This document shows positions 27,667 through 37,731 of a stretch of 64,000 nucleotides of DNA, piece after piece. The stretch spans positions 1-64,000 of the forward strand of contig CALJWL010000029.1 of assembly GCA_937974565.1 (NCBI GenBank), in the 5' to 3' direction. Origin of the DNA: an uncultured Arenicella sp. GTDB lineage: Bacteria; Pseudomonadota; Gammaproteobacteria; Arenicellales; Arenicellaceae. The notes under the pieces are model-generated. The model saw nothing but the letters and a program-made list of their open reading frames with translations. It was not told where the DNA came from and made no database searches. A program made the translations under genes and the position numbers. How positions within the stretch are numbered: the stretch's first letter is position 1; the number at the start of each line of letters is the position of its first letter.

Positions 27667-29550
27667 ATGAGTGAATTGAAGTCGAAAGCCAGCCAGTATT
27701 GGCAACACGCAAGTGAATTAGCAAAATTTTTGCTGGACAGTCATGATGGTCATCTCACCGTGGCCATGCCGCTTGGTTTGGGTAAAGCGAATCATTTGAT
27801 TAATGCTTTGTATGGTTTAACAAAAGAAAATTCATTTTATTCGCTTACGATTTTAACCGCATTAAGTTTGCAGACTCCGTCGCCTAAAGCCGGCTTATCA
27901 AAAGTGTTTTTTGACCCTATTGCCAAGCGGCTTTATGAGGGCTACCCAGAGCTACACTATGCGCGAGATTTGTTGTCCGGAAGTTTGCCAAGTAATGTTG
28001 AAGTGAGTGAATTTTTTTTACAAGCCGGTGCGTACTTAAACAATGCGCACGCTCAAGCTAATTACATCAGTGCAAATTATTCACATGTGAGCGGCTATCT
28101 GTTGGAGAAGGGCGTAGATTTGGTGGTGCAAATGGTGGCTCGCGACGAGCGTATGGGACGTGATTTGAGTTTGTCATGCAACCCTGATATTACCTTAGAA
28201 CTGTTGGCCGCTAGAAAAGCTGGCGAGGTTGACTTTGCGCTGATTGGTGAAATCAATGACTCATTGCCATTTATGCCCAATGATGCGCAATTACCTGAAT
28301 CTGAGTTTACGCACTTGCTTGAAGGCGAGTGCGCAAACGCCACTTTGTTTAATGTGCCTAAAGCCGCGATACAAATAAATGAATACGCAGCGGGTTTTCA
28401 TGCGTCTAGCTTAGTTAAGGACGGCGGTACGTTGCAAATTGGTATTGGCTCTGCTGGTGACGCGGTGGCTTACGCTTTAATCATGCGACATACCGATAAT
28501 GTTAATTACAAACGCATTATTAAAGCCCTGAATGCCAACAAGGACATCAGTCATTTGCATACCGCGCCGTTTGAAGTCGGCTTGTATGGCGTTAGTGAGA
28601 TGCTGGTGGACGTGTTTTTGGATTTGATCGAGGCGGGGGTGGTTAAGCGTGAGGTGAACGGCACCCTCATTCATGGTGGCTTTTTCTTAGGGCCCAAGTC
28701 ACTGTATCAACGATTAAGAGAGTGGCCATTAGAACAACGCAAGAAAATAAATATGACGGCCATTGGTTATATCAACGGGGCGCACATAGACTTCAATCGA
28801 AAGCAGCAGAATCGCCAGCACGCCCGATTTATTAATAATGCGATGAAAACCACATTGCTGGGAGCAGTTGTCTCTGATGGGCTAGACAGCGGCAAGGTGG
28901 TGTCAGGTGTCGGAGGCCAATACGACTTTGTGCGACAATCATTCGCACTCAAAGGGGCGAGATCGATCATCATGATTAAGGCCGTAAGAATCAGTAGCGG
29001 CCGTCAAAGCAGTAATGTTGTTTGGTCGTACGCTCATACCACTATCCCAAGACATCTGCGTGATATTGTGATCAATGAATACGGTATCGCCGACCTTCGA
29101 GGTGTACGTGATGAAGAGGTGATTCGGCGGATGCTCTCGATTACCGATCGCCAATTTCAGGCTGACTTATTAGCAACGGCAAAAGCCAATAATAAATTGG
29201 CTCAAGGCGTTGAATTAGAGCGAGAGTGGAACACGAATACGCAAGCAAATTTAGCGACGATATTGGCGCCTTTCGTCGATCAAAATTTGTTGCCGGACTA
29301 CCCCTTTGGCACCGATTTTACAGACTTAGAGCAACGCTTGATTCCTGTGTTAGAGACCTTACAAGACGCGAGCAGGTCTAAAGTGGCTCTCGTAAAATTG
29401 GCTTACAAAGGCTGGGTGGCCAATAAAAAGGGCATCGAGAGCCACGTTCAAGAAGCGGCAAAACGGATGAACCTGGAAAGTGTGTCATCGATTAAGAGTA
29501 AAGTCATGAGGGCCGCCTTCTTAGGGGCGTATTATCAAACGCATCATTAA
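27667..29550 (+). CDS. Acetyl-CoA hydrolase/transferase family protein
   Basis: This 627-residue protein shows class I CoA-transferase features: TVAMPLGLGKANHLINALYG near the N-terminus, SHVSGYLLEKGVDLVVQMVA and GGTLQIGIGSAGDAVAYAL in the middle. The C-terminal acetyl-CoA hydrolase domain shows FIRGG-like FVRQSF and IVINEYGIADLRGVRDEEVI. The family transfers CoA between acyl-CoA and acetate or related acids. It is longer than Ach1-type enzymes (about 500) and has an extended C-terminus. Specificity is not assignable. The ATG at 27667 has a poor Shine-Dalgarno. Confidence 0.85.
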   Translation: MSELKSKASQYWQHASELAKFLLDSHDGHLTVAMPLGLGKANHLINALYGLTKENSFYSLTILTALSLQTPSPKAGLSKVFFDPIAKRLYEGYPELHYARDLLSGSLPSNVEVSEFFLQAGAYLNNAHAQANYISANYSHVSGYLLEKGVDLVVQMVARDERMGRDLSLSCNPDITLELLAARKAGEVDFALIGEINDSLPFMPNDAQLPESEFTHLLEGECANATLFNVPKAAIQINEYAAGFHASSLVKDGGTLQIGIGSAGDAVAYALIMRHTDNVNYKRIIKALNANKDISHLHTAPFEVGLYGVSEMLVDVFLDLIEAGVVKREVNGTLIHGGFFLGPKSLYQRLREWPLEQRKKINMTAIGYINGAHIDFNRKQQNRQHARFINNAMKTTLLGAVVSDGLDSGKVVSGVGGQYDFVRQSFALKGARSIIMIKAVRISSGRQSSNVVWSYAHTTIPRHLRDIVINEYGIADLRGVRDEEVIRRMLSITDRQFQADLLATAKANNKLAQGVELEREWNTNTQANLATILAPFVDQNLLPDYPFGTDFTDLEQRLIPVLETLQDASRSKVALVKLAYKGWVANKKGIESHVQEAAKRMNLESVSSIKSKVMRAAFLGAYYQTHH

Positions 29551-29596
29551 CTGAGATGGCTTTAAAAAAGAGCTTTGAAAAGGGTGAGCCATGTCG

Positions 29597-29641
29597 ATCT
29601 AGGGCAATTCGCTAAATACAGCGACTTGCCCCTGGCTAGAT
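29597..29641. terminator. Hairpin between convergent genes
   Basis: Imperfect arms ATCTAG-GGCAA-TTCGCT and CAGCGA-C-TTGCCCC-TGG-CTAGAT lie just after the acetyl-CoA hydrolase family gene and before the 3' end of the alginate operon. It probably ends transcription from one or both sides. No strong T-run is present. Confidence 0.5.
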
Positions 29642-29732
29642 AGGCGATTCAAATCATAGACTTTTCAATGAAAGGCACCGCCCCAGTCATGTGGTAATTA
29701 AGCATTAAATGAGTGGATTGCCGTCTTTGTTT

Positions 29733-30485
29733 TTATGAAAACAAAAGACCGCCATTGATGTCTAAATTAACCCCTGTTAAAAAAGAAGCTTCTTCAGAAA
29801 GCAGATAACTGACTGACTCAGCTACTTCATTCGGGCGACCCTCGCGTTTTAGTGGTGTGCCATTTGCCACGTTTTCACGCACATTGTCTTTAGTGAAGGT
29901 GTCATGAAAGGTGGTGCTTATCATGCCGGGGCATAAAGAGTTAACACGAACGCCTTTCGGCCCTAATTCTTTAGCCATAGATCGGGTAAATGTCATTACT
30001 GCACCTTTGGATGTGGCGTAGGCTGACGCGCCTGGGCCACCACCGTCTCGCCCTGCCTGTGAAGCGAAATTCACAATCGATGCACCCGCGCTCATGTGCG
30101 GTAGTGCGGCTTTAATGCTAAGAAATGTTGGGTTTAGGTTTAATCGAACCACGTGATTAAAAAACTCTTCGTCCATTTCGTCAATGGTTTTGCGCTCGAC
30201 TAAGCCACCAACCACATTAACTAATCCGTCAATGCTGTCACCAAATGCCTCAACCGTTGAACGAATCAGTTTGGAAACATCTTCGCCTTTAGTCATATCC
30301 CCTTGGGTAATGATCGCTTGCGCTCCTGCTTCGGCTAGCTCTGATTGCAGGCTTTCGGCTTGGTCTTTACTGCCAAAATAGTTGATTGATACTTTCGCAC
30401 CTTCGGCCGCTAACTTTTTGGATATTTCGCGACCAATGTCTCTAGCACCACCAGTAACGATTATTACTTTGTTTTCAAGTTTCAT
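29733..30485 (-). CDS. SDR-family reductase, probable DEH reductase of alginate catabolism
   Basis: This 250-residue classical SDR has the nucleotide motif VTGGARDIGREI (residues 10-21), Ser142, Tyr156 and Lys160 in the active site (SAYATSKGA) and a C-terminal PG motif SLCPGMIS. Within an alginate lyase operon such an SDR usually reduces 4-deoxy-L-erythro-5-hexoseulose uronate (DEH) to 2-keto-3-deoxygluconate. That role is inferred from context and resemblance to DehR-type enzymes. The start at 30485 is the ATG; an upstream TTG adds four residues. It is the last gene of the operon, 33 bases after the MFS gene. Confidence 0.8.
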   Translation of the reverse strand: MKLENKVIIVTGGARDIGREISKKLAAEGAKVSINYFGSKDQAESLQSELAEAGAQAIITQGDMTKGEDVSKLIRSTVEAFGDSIDGLVNVVGGLVERKTIDEMDEEFFNHVVRLNLNPTFLSIKAALPHMSAGASIVNFASQAGRDGGGPGASAYATSKGAVMTFTRSMAKELGPKGVRVNSLCPGMISTTFHDTFTKDNVRENVANGTPLKREGRPNEVAESVSYLLSEEASFLTGVNLDINGGLLFS

Positions 30486-30518
30486 AGTTTTATTCAAATT
30501 TATTAAAATATTTAAGAG

Positions 30519-31820
30519 TTATGACCGCCCACGAATAGGCTCAATTTTAGGGCACAACAGCCAAACACTGGCTGCGGCTATCACCGCTAAAGCGGCGCCG
30601 ATAATGAAGGCCGGGGTATAGTTGCCACCTGACGTTAGCCATGGGACCAAAGAAGTAAGAGCAACGGCGCCTAACTTTGCGGCCATCCCGGCTGTGCCGG
30701 CAAGTGTGCCCACTGTTTTACCACCAAATAAATCACTTGGAAGTGTTTGTATGTTGCCGATCGCTGTTTGAAACCCAAAAAGAATGATCGCCATTAAAAG
30801 CACGGCCGTAACCGGTGACCCAGGGTTGGCCATGGCCAACAATGAAGGCAACATAATGGCACACCCCAAGGTGATTGCCAATTTACGAGTGGCGTCGACG
30901 CTCCAGCCTGCTTTTATTCTGTTTTGAGCCAACAAACCACCAAACCACGCACCAAACATTGCCCCCACATAGGGAACCCAACCATAGATACCAATAGTCT
31001 TCACGTCCATGCCATAAACTTCAGATAGGTATATAGGGATCCAAAAAACAAACAGCCACCATATAGGGTCAATTGCAGCCGAAGCAATAATAACCCCCCA
31101 GCTTTGTTTATGACTTAACAATTGAGCTGTTGTTGGATTATAACCTTCATCGTGTTCACCGTCCTTATTAACGTCGTGGTTAATTTGCCCGCTTAGAATG
31201 TATTCACGCTCTTTATCGGTAATCCATGGATGAGATTTGGGAGGGGCCTTCACTAATATTAACCATGGAATTAACCATAATAGACCAACCAAGCCAACAA
31301 TAACGAATATGGCTTTCCAACTGAAATAGACAGACAGGAAGGCAATCAATGGAATTGAAATGATGCCGCCAATCGCCGCGCCAGAATTAAAAATGCCCTG
31401 CGCTAATGCTCGCTCTTTGGTGGGAAACCATTCAGCGTTCCCTTTGGCCGCCCCAGGCCAATTACCGGCCTCGGCAACTCCGAGAATCGCCCGAAAAATA
31501 CTGAAGGTTAGTACGCCTTTGGCAAAAGCGTGTAAAGCGGTTGCAATCGACCATATGCCAATGGATAAGGCAAAGCCCATGCGTGTACCAACCCAGTCGA
31601 ACACCTTGCCAAAAATCGCTTGCCCAAATGCGTAAGCAAACACAAAAACGACCGAAATCAACGCATAAATTTCTTTACGCTCATCATCCGTTTTATCTGG
31701 GTACAGTTCTCCGGCTATTTGTGGCCATAAGACATTTAAAGACTGCCTGTCAATGTAGTTGATGATGGTTGCCAGTGCGATTAAAGCAATGACCCACCAG
31801 CGTAAGTTTTTCATTTTCAT
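30519..31820 (-). CDS. MFS permease of the hexuronate/ACS type
   Basis: This 433-residue protein has about twelve hydrophobic segments and the ACS-family motif IINYIDRQSLNVLWPQIAGEL. It also has GVAEAGNWPGAAKGNAEWFP, typical of ExuT-like hexuronate permeases. In alginate operons such permeases import unsaturated monouronates or DEH; this is inferred. It starts at ATG 31820, where the end of the PL17 gene supplies GAGGAG as ribosome binding site. The stop codon of PL17 is five bases from this start, so translation is probably coupled. Confidence 0.85.
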   Translation of the reverse strand: MKMKNLRWWVIALIALATIINYIDRQSLNVLWPQIAGELYPDKTDDERKEIYALISVVFVFAYAFGQAIFGKVFDWVGTRMGFALSIGIWSIATALHAFAKGVLTFSIFRAILGVAEAGNWPGAAKGNAEWFPTKERALAQGIFNSGAAIGGIISIPLIAFLSVYFSWKAIFVIVGLVGLLWLIPWLILVKAPPKSHPWITDKEREYILSGQINHDVNKDGEHDEGYNPTTAQLLSHKQSWGVIIASAAIDPIWWLFVFWIPIYLSEVYGMDVKTIGIYGWVPYVGAMFGAWFGGLLAQNRIKAGWSVDATRKLAITLGCAIMLPSLLAMANPGSPVTAVLLMAIILFGFQTAIGNIQTLPSDLFGGKTVGTLAGTAGMAAKLGAVALTSLVPWLTSGGNYTPAFIIGAALAVIAAASVWLLCPKIEPIRGRS

Positions 31821-31825
31821 TATTC

Positions 31826-34024
31826 TTACTCCTCTAACAAGACGTAATGACCCACCCAGTCGATGGTTTTATTATCAAGCTCTAATGAGTGTTTACTAGA
31901 GCGAGTGCCTTTTTGCGACAACAACAATTTAATTTTTTTACCATCAATTAGCTCGACTGACACTAGGTCTATGCCGTTGATTAGGGTATGCGACAGTGCT
32001 TTAACGCTTGGGTTAGCTTTTACCGTGTATTCAGCCTGCCCGTTATACTCGCCATGCTGTTCAAGCACAGCGACAAAGGCATGATCTTTTGCTTTTTTAA
32101 CGCGATGAACCAATGCGTTTTGGCTGGTGAGATTGAAGTATGGGTCATTGGCGCCCAGCTGTGTGAAGAACAGGGTCTGATCTGGCCCGCCCAGCGTTGA
32201 ATAGGTGTAAAAACGACCATTATGCAGCCAAGTCATCTTGCCTAGTTCATTGTTGAATTTGCCGCTGCCCTTGTTCCAAAGGTATTGGTATCCGTTTTTA
32301 TTTCCCAATGGAACCAGTTGTTTGGCATTGGCATTAAAATCATAGTTGTGAGAAATTAACTGACCTTGGTAATGTAACGGCAGGTCATATTGATGTTCTT
32401 TCGAGCTGCTCACTTTTAATAAATCTAATATCAATGGGTACTCAAGGCTCTCGTGAGAGACCATGGCCATCGTTCGGTTAAATTTTACGTCTGAGTAGGC
32501 GTCAGCGACCGAGGCACTGGTGATTTTGATTTTTTCAGTGGCGTCAAAAAACAAAATACTGGGAGCCGACTTTTGGGCCTGTCGCCAATTGCCATCAAAA
32601 TGGCTAATTTCATCCACCACCAGTGTGTTGTGTGCAATCGTTTGTTTGGCCCACTTATTGTTTTCAGGGAGGTAGTGACCGCCATATTTCGCTTCAATGT
32701 TTAGAAACCGAGCGGCCCCATAGTCGCTAATGATTTCTTCACCGTTATCAAAATACAGCCAATGCAATTTATCAAAGTGGCCGTGACCAAGGCCTTGTGA
32801 TGTGTTTTTCATGACCAATGCTTGATGGCCAGCTTCAAAACCGCTGCGAAAAATGGCTAAGGCGCCTTGGTCGCCTTGGTCGCCATCTCTAAGCTGCATT
32901 GACGTAAACTTAAATGGCTTTTCTAACCCTTTCTCCAGCGCGTCGGCCACGGCAAAACCATACCCAGTTAACAGCGTTTGACCTTGCTCTCGAGCAACGC
33001 TTAATAATGAATTGTCTCCGGTTACTTGGTACGCGATCGCAACCCCATGAACTAACTCAATGGTATTAATGCCTTTGTCTTTGATAGCGTCATTAATACC
33101 AAAAAACAAACCATTGTAGCTTAAATGAACAGTGGTTCTGATGGCTTTGAGTAAGGCGCCATCGTCAAATTCGAAGATGTGCCGGTCGGGCTCATTAACG
33201 TCGATTGCTTTAGCAAATAACACAAATGGCATTAGGGCGTACCGTTGATAATACGGCCCTTCGGCGTAATACCCATCGGGTGAAAAAAGGTGTTCAACTT
33301 GTTTTAAGAAACCCGCAGAGCCGTCCATTGATAGACCGTAAAGGGCCTGCTTAACCAAAACTTCATCGCCCAGCACATAACCCGTCATGCCAACGGCTGC
33401 GGCTGCCCATGTACCATGGTTGTGTATTTTGTTAAAGGTATTGGGTTGCCCGTGCGATAAAAAATTGGCCATTGGCCTAAGCAGTTGCAATTCTATTTTA
33501 GATTTATCATCGGCACTTAAAGAAGCGGCAACCATGTCATAAGCTTGAATGCTGTACACCAACCAAACGGCCTCATTCAGGCTTTGCCAGAATAATTTCC
33601 CTGGAGACTGCTCTTTAGGTTTGGGGTGCAAACCGAGTTTTGGATACAGGTCGGCGTATTCCAATAACATGGCACGCGTAAACTCAAAATATTGGGTGTC
33701 CCCTGTTAGATTAAAAGTTAAAGCCGCATCGTAAAGGCTTTGATAATTTCGCTTATGTTGTTCGTGCGTAAAACCACCTCCGGCATCAGCGGGCATAGGC
33801 ACAACCATCGGCTGCTCAATCGTTGCGTCTACCTTGGCTTGTAACTGCGAAAGCGCCGTTTTTGCCAGCGAGGTTTGATTGATGTTATTGCGGATCGTTT
33901 TAAAATCTGCCTGCGTAATCGTAAGGTTAGGATGGCCTTTGTCTTTCGATGTGGCGGCTTCGGCACCATAAGCAATGACCAAAAGGGAGGTAAGGGCCGC
34001 CCAACCGTTTTTTATTATTGTCAT
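31826..34024 (-). CDS. Oligo-alginate lyase, polysaccharide lyase family 17
   Basis: This 732-residue protein has a signal peptide (cut near GAEAA, residue 24) and then an alpha-barrel alginate-lyase domain with FNKIHNHGTWAAAA (about residues 196-209) and SPDGYYAEGPYYQRYALM. The C-terminal beta-sandwich of the heparinase II/III type contains GLGHGHFDKLHWLYFDNG, and GAARFLNIEAKYGGHYLP follows it. The layout equals PL17 exo-lyases such as Alg17C, which release monouronates from alginate oligomers. The protein is probably periplasmic. It starts four bases after the PL6 stop and overlaps no gene. Confidence 0.92.
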   Translation of the reverse strand: MTIIKNGWAALTSLLVIAYGAEAATSKDKGHPNLTITQADFKTIRNNINQTSLAKTALSQLQAKVDATIEQPMVVPMPADAGGGFTHEQHKRNYQSLYDAALTFNLTGDTQYFEFTRAMLLEYADLYPKLGLHPKPKEQSPGKLFWQSLNEAVWLVYSIQAYDMVAASLSADDKSKIELQLLRPMANFLSHGQPNTFNKIHNHGTWAAAAVGMTGYVLGDEVLVKQALYGLSMDGSAGFLKQVEHLFSPDGYYAEGPYYQRYALMPFVLFAKAIDVNEPDRHIFEFDDGALLKAIRTTVHLSYNGLFFGINDAIKDKGINTIELVHGVAIAYQVTGDNSLLSVAREQGQTLLTGYGFAVADALEKGLEKPFKFTSMQLRDGDQGDQGALAIFRSGFEAGHQALVMKNTSQGLGHGHFDKLHWLYFDNGEEIISDYGAARFLNIEAKYGGHYLPENNKWAKQTIAHNTLVVDEISHFDGNWRQAQKSAPSILFFDATEKIKITSASVADAYSDVKFNRTMAMVSHESLEYPLILDLLKVSSSKEHQYDLPLHYQGQLISHNYDFNANAKQLVPLGNKNGYQYLWNKGSGKFNNELGKMTWLHNGRFYTYSTLGGPDQTLFFTQLGANDPYFNLTSQNALVHRVKKAKDHAFVAVLEQHGEYNGQAEYTVKANPSVKALSHTLINGIDLVSVELIDGKKIKLLLSQKGTRSSKHSLELDNKTIDWVGHYVLLEE

Positions 34025-34028
34025 TTTT

Positions 34029-36338
34029 TTATTTCTTAGATTGATACAGGTTGTCCGCCAAGTTGGCGGTGTTTTCTTGATCGCTGTAAAGTTCTTGAAC
34101 CTCTATGACCGGCGTGTTGGTAAAGATGTTTGATTGAATTTTAGTCACGGGTTCGCCAACAGTATGAAACACGCGAAGCGGCAAGCTGTTTGTTATTTTG
34201 TTATTTTCAATAGTGGTTACTTGAACTCCGTGTAAGGTAATGGCACTTTTTGATTTATTTCTCTTTCCCAATCCTACGTTGATTAATGTGGAGCCGCTCA
34301 TGTTGAAATGCGGACCAAACGTACTTTCATCCGTACCCCCCCGATAGTAATCAACCAAATCACCGCCCACATGGCTAAAGGATGAGTTTTTGATTACCAC
34401 ATACTCCGCGTTGTAAATACCGTAATCGTCGTTTTCTTGGCTTAGGCTGAGAATGGCGCCAGTGACGTCTTTAAAGTGCGAGTCCAGAATCTCTATTCTG
34501 TCGGCAAACGTGCCTTTGAAAACGCTTAAAAAATTGAAACTGTGATTAATATCAAGATCCACGATCCGGCTGTTTTTTACAATCAACTGATAGTTGCTTA
34601 GCATTGATTTTCGTTGGGTTCGAATCACTGAGTTGCCTGAACTGTCAGGCGACTCAGCACCGGAAATCACCACCCCATCAAGCTTAAGGTTACCGCCCTC
34701 ATGAATCTCGAATAAAGCGGTTCGCTGAAACGTTATTTTGGCTTCTCCCGCTACTTTGGCGGCAAGCGTAACGGCTTTGTTAAGAACCAAAATTCTTGAC
34801 ATTGCATACTCCCCAGCGTTGAGAATAAGAACATCGCCATCCTTCGCTTGCTCTAACGCTTGATGTATTGTATCCAACCCCGGTTTAACGGTAATTCTCT
34901 TACCGTGATCAAAGGTGATAAATTCGTTTGGTTTGGGGTACCAAGAGACACCCACATCGGTTTTTTTAATAGGCTTAATCGAACGGCTAACACCAACGCT
35001 TTCTAGGTTTTGTGGGTTATTGTTTGGGTATAAAAGGCCATTGTCGGCTCTTGTTAATTCAAACGCTTGTTGGGTGAACCCCGTTTTGATTTGCAACTCT
35101 GAGTGATTGTTAATGACATTATCATCGAAGGTAATGCCGCTAATGTCGTCGTAGATCGTAAATGGGTCGTTATTGTTGGTGGCTTGAATTAAGTTGCGTT
35201 TAAAATGCGTTCGGATAGGCACGGCAGAGCGTTCAAAATCGCTGCCCGCGGCGAGTTGAATATGGTCTGAATTCACCAAGGTGTTGTTTTCCACAACGGA
35301 GTCCTCAACTTGGTGATATCGGTTAATCTTAGAATTAGGCACGCCATTCATTATCACTAACGCCCCGCCAAACCGATATCCGGCAAGGCCTTCAAGGTAG
35401 TTGTTTTTAATCGTTTGGCGTTTATTAATCACACGAATGCCACCCGTGTGGTCAGCCCCATTACCAAAGAAAACGTTATTCTCAACCAAGGTGTCGTTTC
35501 CATGACGCAAGGTTAATGTGCCCCTTGACTGATAGAACACATTTCCTCGAATGACATTGTTGCCGGCTTTATTTGAAATGATTTCTAACTCACCGTCACA
35601 CCGATCAAAGTAATTGTTTTCCACCACAGTAAAAGAATTCGTGAGAGAGTAATGGCTGGTGCCCACGCGAAGTGTTTCCCCTCCATTCGACCCTAAAACT
35701 GACCGTGGTCCAAAGTAGTTATGATCTATTCGGTGATTGTTTTGTTGGCTTTGCGGAGTGTTCAGCCTTACCGCAAGAGTGACCCCTTTATTGCTCTTGC
35801 CTTCCAAATGATTATGGTCAAAACGATTATTTTTACCGTATATCGCAACCCAATAGTCCACTTCATAGCGTTCTGGGTTACTGAAATTATCAATAACGGT
35901 ATCGGTAACGCGTGAGTTATTAGCTAAATTGTGTTTATCTTTCTGGTATGAAATGACGGCGCTGGTTGGGGTGTGGCCGTGTTTAAACACTAGGCCTGAG
36001 ACAATTAAATGTTCTCCAGAGAGTCTTAAATTTGAAAGGCCGCTAATGATCACCTTACCTTTTGTTTCGGCAGTAAGAGTAATCGGCTTGTCCACAGTGC
36101 CTTGGCCTTCGAATAAAATTTCAAAGTCACGCCACACTCCGTTTTTGAGAACGATGGTGTCGCCCGCCACCACCTTGGAACGTGCTTTTTCATAGGCTTC
36201 TTTAGTATTCACTTTATACGTTGCCGCCATTGCTTGCGAGAACAGCAGTGAACACAAAAGGATTCCCCAAAGAGCCGACTTAAAACCTCGTAATGCGTTT
36301 TTTTGCTTGAAATGTGTGCTTATTATTGTCATGGGCAT
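34029..36338 (-). CDS. Alginate lyase, polysaccharide lyase family 6
   Basis: This 769-residue protein (from the ATG at 36338) has a signal peptide ending SQAMAATYK and two parallel beta-helix regions. The PL6 catalytic residues are visible: Lys257 in IISNKAGNN and Arg278 in LTLRHGNDT. Their 21-residue spacing equals the Lys/Arg pair of AlyGC. A Ca-binding region is at GGETLRVGTSHYSL with DGELEI. A second helix domain (residues 470-770) fits the two-domain PL6 form. The start is uncertain: ATG at 36338 or 36332, or an upstream TTG at 36359. It is the first lyase of the operon and probably acts on long-chain alginate. Confidence 0.92.
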   Translation of the reverse strand: MPMTIISTHFKQKNALRGFKSALWGILLCSLLFSQAMAATYKVNTKEAYEKARSKVVAGDTIVLKNGVWRDFEILFEGQGTVDKPITLTAETKGKVIISGLSNLRLSGEHLIVSGLVFKHGHTPTSAVISYQKDKHNLANNSRVTDTVIDNFSNPERYEVDYWVAIYGKNNRFDHNHLEGKSNKGVTLAVRLNTPQSQQNNHRIDHNYFGPRSVLGSNGGETLRVGTSHYSLTNSFTVVENNYFDRCDGELEIISNKAGNNVIRGNVFYQSRGTLTLRHGNDTLVENNVFFGNGADHTGGIRVINKRQTIKNNYLEGLAGYRFGGALVIMNGVPNSKINRYHQVEDSVVENNTLVNSDHIQLAAGSDFERSAVPIRTHFKRNLIQATNNNDPFTIYDDISGITFDDNVINNHSELQIKTGFTQQAFELTRADNGLLYPNNNPQNLESVGVSRSIKPIKKTDVGVSWYPKPNEFITFDHGKRITVKPGLDTIHQALEQAKDGDVLILNAGEYAMSRILVLNKAVTLAAKVAGEAKITFQRTALFEIHEGGNLKLDGVVISGAESPDSSGNSVIRTQRKSMLSNYQLIVKNSRIVDLDINHSFNFLSVFKGTFADRIEILDSHFKDVTGAILSLSQENDDYGIYNAEYVVIKNSSFSHVGGDLVDYYRGGTDESTFGPHFNMSGSTLINVGLGKRNKSKSAITLHGVQVTTIENNKITNSLPLRVFHTVGEPVTKIQSNIFTNTPVIEVQELYSDQENTANLADNLYQSKK

Positions 36339-36545
36339 TCGGTTTGGGTTGACCGTCAATGGTTACGTTAAATAAAGACAGGGCAGGGGGTATTAATTCA
36401 AAAAACACCAGCCCCCCTAAACTCATTACACTTAATCAAGTTTACTGAAGAAAATCAAGGCCGGTTAAACAAAACAGCCGTGGTGAGGCCCAGCCTGCCT
36501 TAAAACGTTACATAACTGGCAAAACGAAACGCGACCTGATACACC

Positions 36546-37709
36546 TTATTGAGGTGTTAATGAGTCACCAGACCAACCTCTGTCGGTCATTAAATAAGTA
36601 GCAAAACTGGCCAGCCAATGCGAGCCTGAATAGTGTTCATCGGATACGGCAGCAACGCCGGTGTTGGCGTGAATTTTGGCTGTGCCTACTAATGCACTCT
36701 TGCGAGCATCGCCTTTGGGTAAAGCTCTGGCGATATTGTAGAGGTTCCAAGCACGTGACGAATTAACGCCGTCTAAATGCACCAGCTTACCATCTGAAGC
36801 GTCTTTAACAATGCCAGGTTTTAGCCAGTCAACACGGCCATTATTTGGGATGCCAGGCAAGAAACTCTTAAGCCATTCGGCAAACTGATCCGTGGGCAAG
36901 ATACGCCGCATCAGATCGGCCTCCATCAAGCAGGGAGATAAAAAGTCTTCCCCACTGGGCTCGTAGGTGATTGGACAGTTAACATCATGGCGGTGAAAAG
37001 CCAAAGATCGACTTATAATTAAATCTTCCATGTCAGCATCGCCAACTTCTCGGGCCCAGTCCAGCATCAACCCGAATGCAAACGCACTTTGATTGTGAGT
37101 GCCAAGGCGAATGGGGTACGCTAATTTTGGAAGCCAGTGTTTAAGGCTGTTCGCAATATCGATTTCTAATGGTTCCAAGCGTTTTAACCAAGATTTTGAT
37201 TGCTCGTTATTCCACTGTCGTAACTCAGTGGTTAACTGCAAGTACCAAGCCAAACCATAAGGCCGTTCCCATGAGCCTCGTGCGGGTCGAGAAAAATTGG
37301 CGACTTCACCAGCCAAATTCTCAGCCGTAAAATTCTCATTTAATTTTTTGATCGCTTCATCTCGCCATGCGGCGTCTTGTGGCCCTACGCGCAACAGGCG
37401 TACGAGCAACCAATGACCATGCACTGCGCTATGCCAATCGAAACAGCCATAAAAGGTTGGGAATATTTCTCGCGGCCTACCAATCGCTTCGGCGCTGCTG
37501 GTTGTGCGGGAGATCTTATTAGGAAACTCTTGTTGAATGCAGTTAAGGGCTAAGGCGGAAAAACGGTTGGCCAGATCGGGAGAAATAGTGCTTGGATAAA
37601 CCAAATTATCGTCGTCTGAGTTGGCCAACGCACGACCGCCAGAGAGAGCGGCTGGCATTATAGTGACAGCAAATAAAACGATTCGAAACGAGGCAAACAT
37701 AAAAGGCAT
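36546..37709 (-). CDS. DUF2891-domain protein, exported
   Basis: This 387-residue protein has a probable signal peptide near the N-terminus (hydrophobic residues 7-24). It contains the DUF2891 landmarks FYGCFDWHSAVHGHWLLVRLL, WERPYGLAWYLQLTTEL, NQSAFAFGLMLDW and the C-terminal EHYSGSHWLASFATYL. The many conserved Trp, His and Arg residues and the helical composition look like an alpha/alpha toroid enzyme. No reaction is established to my knowledge. It lies 207 bases upstream of the PL6 gene on the same strand, so a link to the alginate operon is plausible. The start is the first of two Met codons. Confidence 0.8.
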   Translation of the reverse strand: MPFMFASFRIVLFAVTIMPAALSGGRALANSDDDNLVYPSTISPDLANRFSALALNCIQQEFPNKISRTTSSAEAIGRPREIFPTFYGCFDWHSAVHGHWLLVRLLRVGPQDAAWRDEAIKKLNENFTAENLAGEVANFSRPARGSWERPYGLAWYLQLTTELRQWNNEQSKSWLKRLEPLEIDIANSLKHWLPKLAYPIRLGTHNQSAFAFGLMLDWAREVGDADMEDLIISRSLAFHRHDVNCPITYEPSGEDFLSPCLMEADLMRRILPTDQFAEWLKSFLPGIPNNGRVDWLKPGIVKDASDGKLVHLDGVNSSRAWNLYNIARALPKGDARKSALVGTAKIHANTGVAAVSDEHYSGSHWLASFATYLMTDRGWSGDSLTPQ

Positions 37710-37731
37710 TGGTAGTATGAGGTAATTTAAA

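Noticed and set aside
27310-27708. 132-codon open frame on the minus strand in the gap before the acetyl-CoA hydrolase gene
   Set aside because: It overlaps the start of a certain gene, has no ribosome binding site and its composition is not protein-like.
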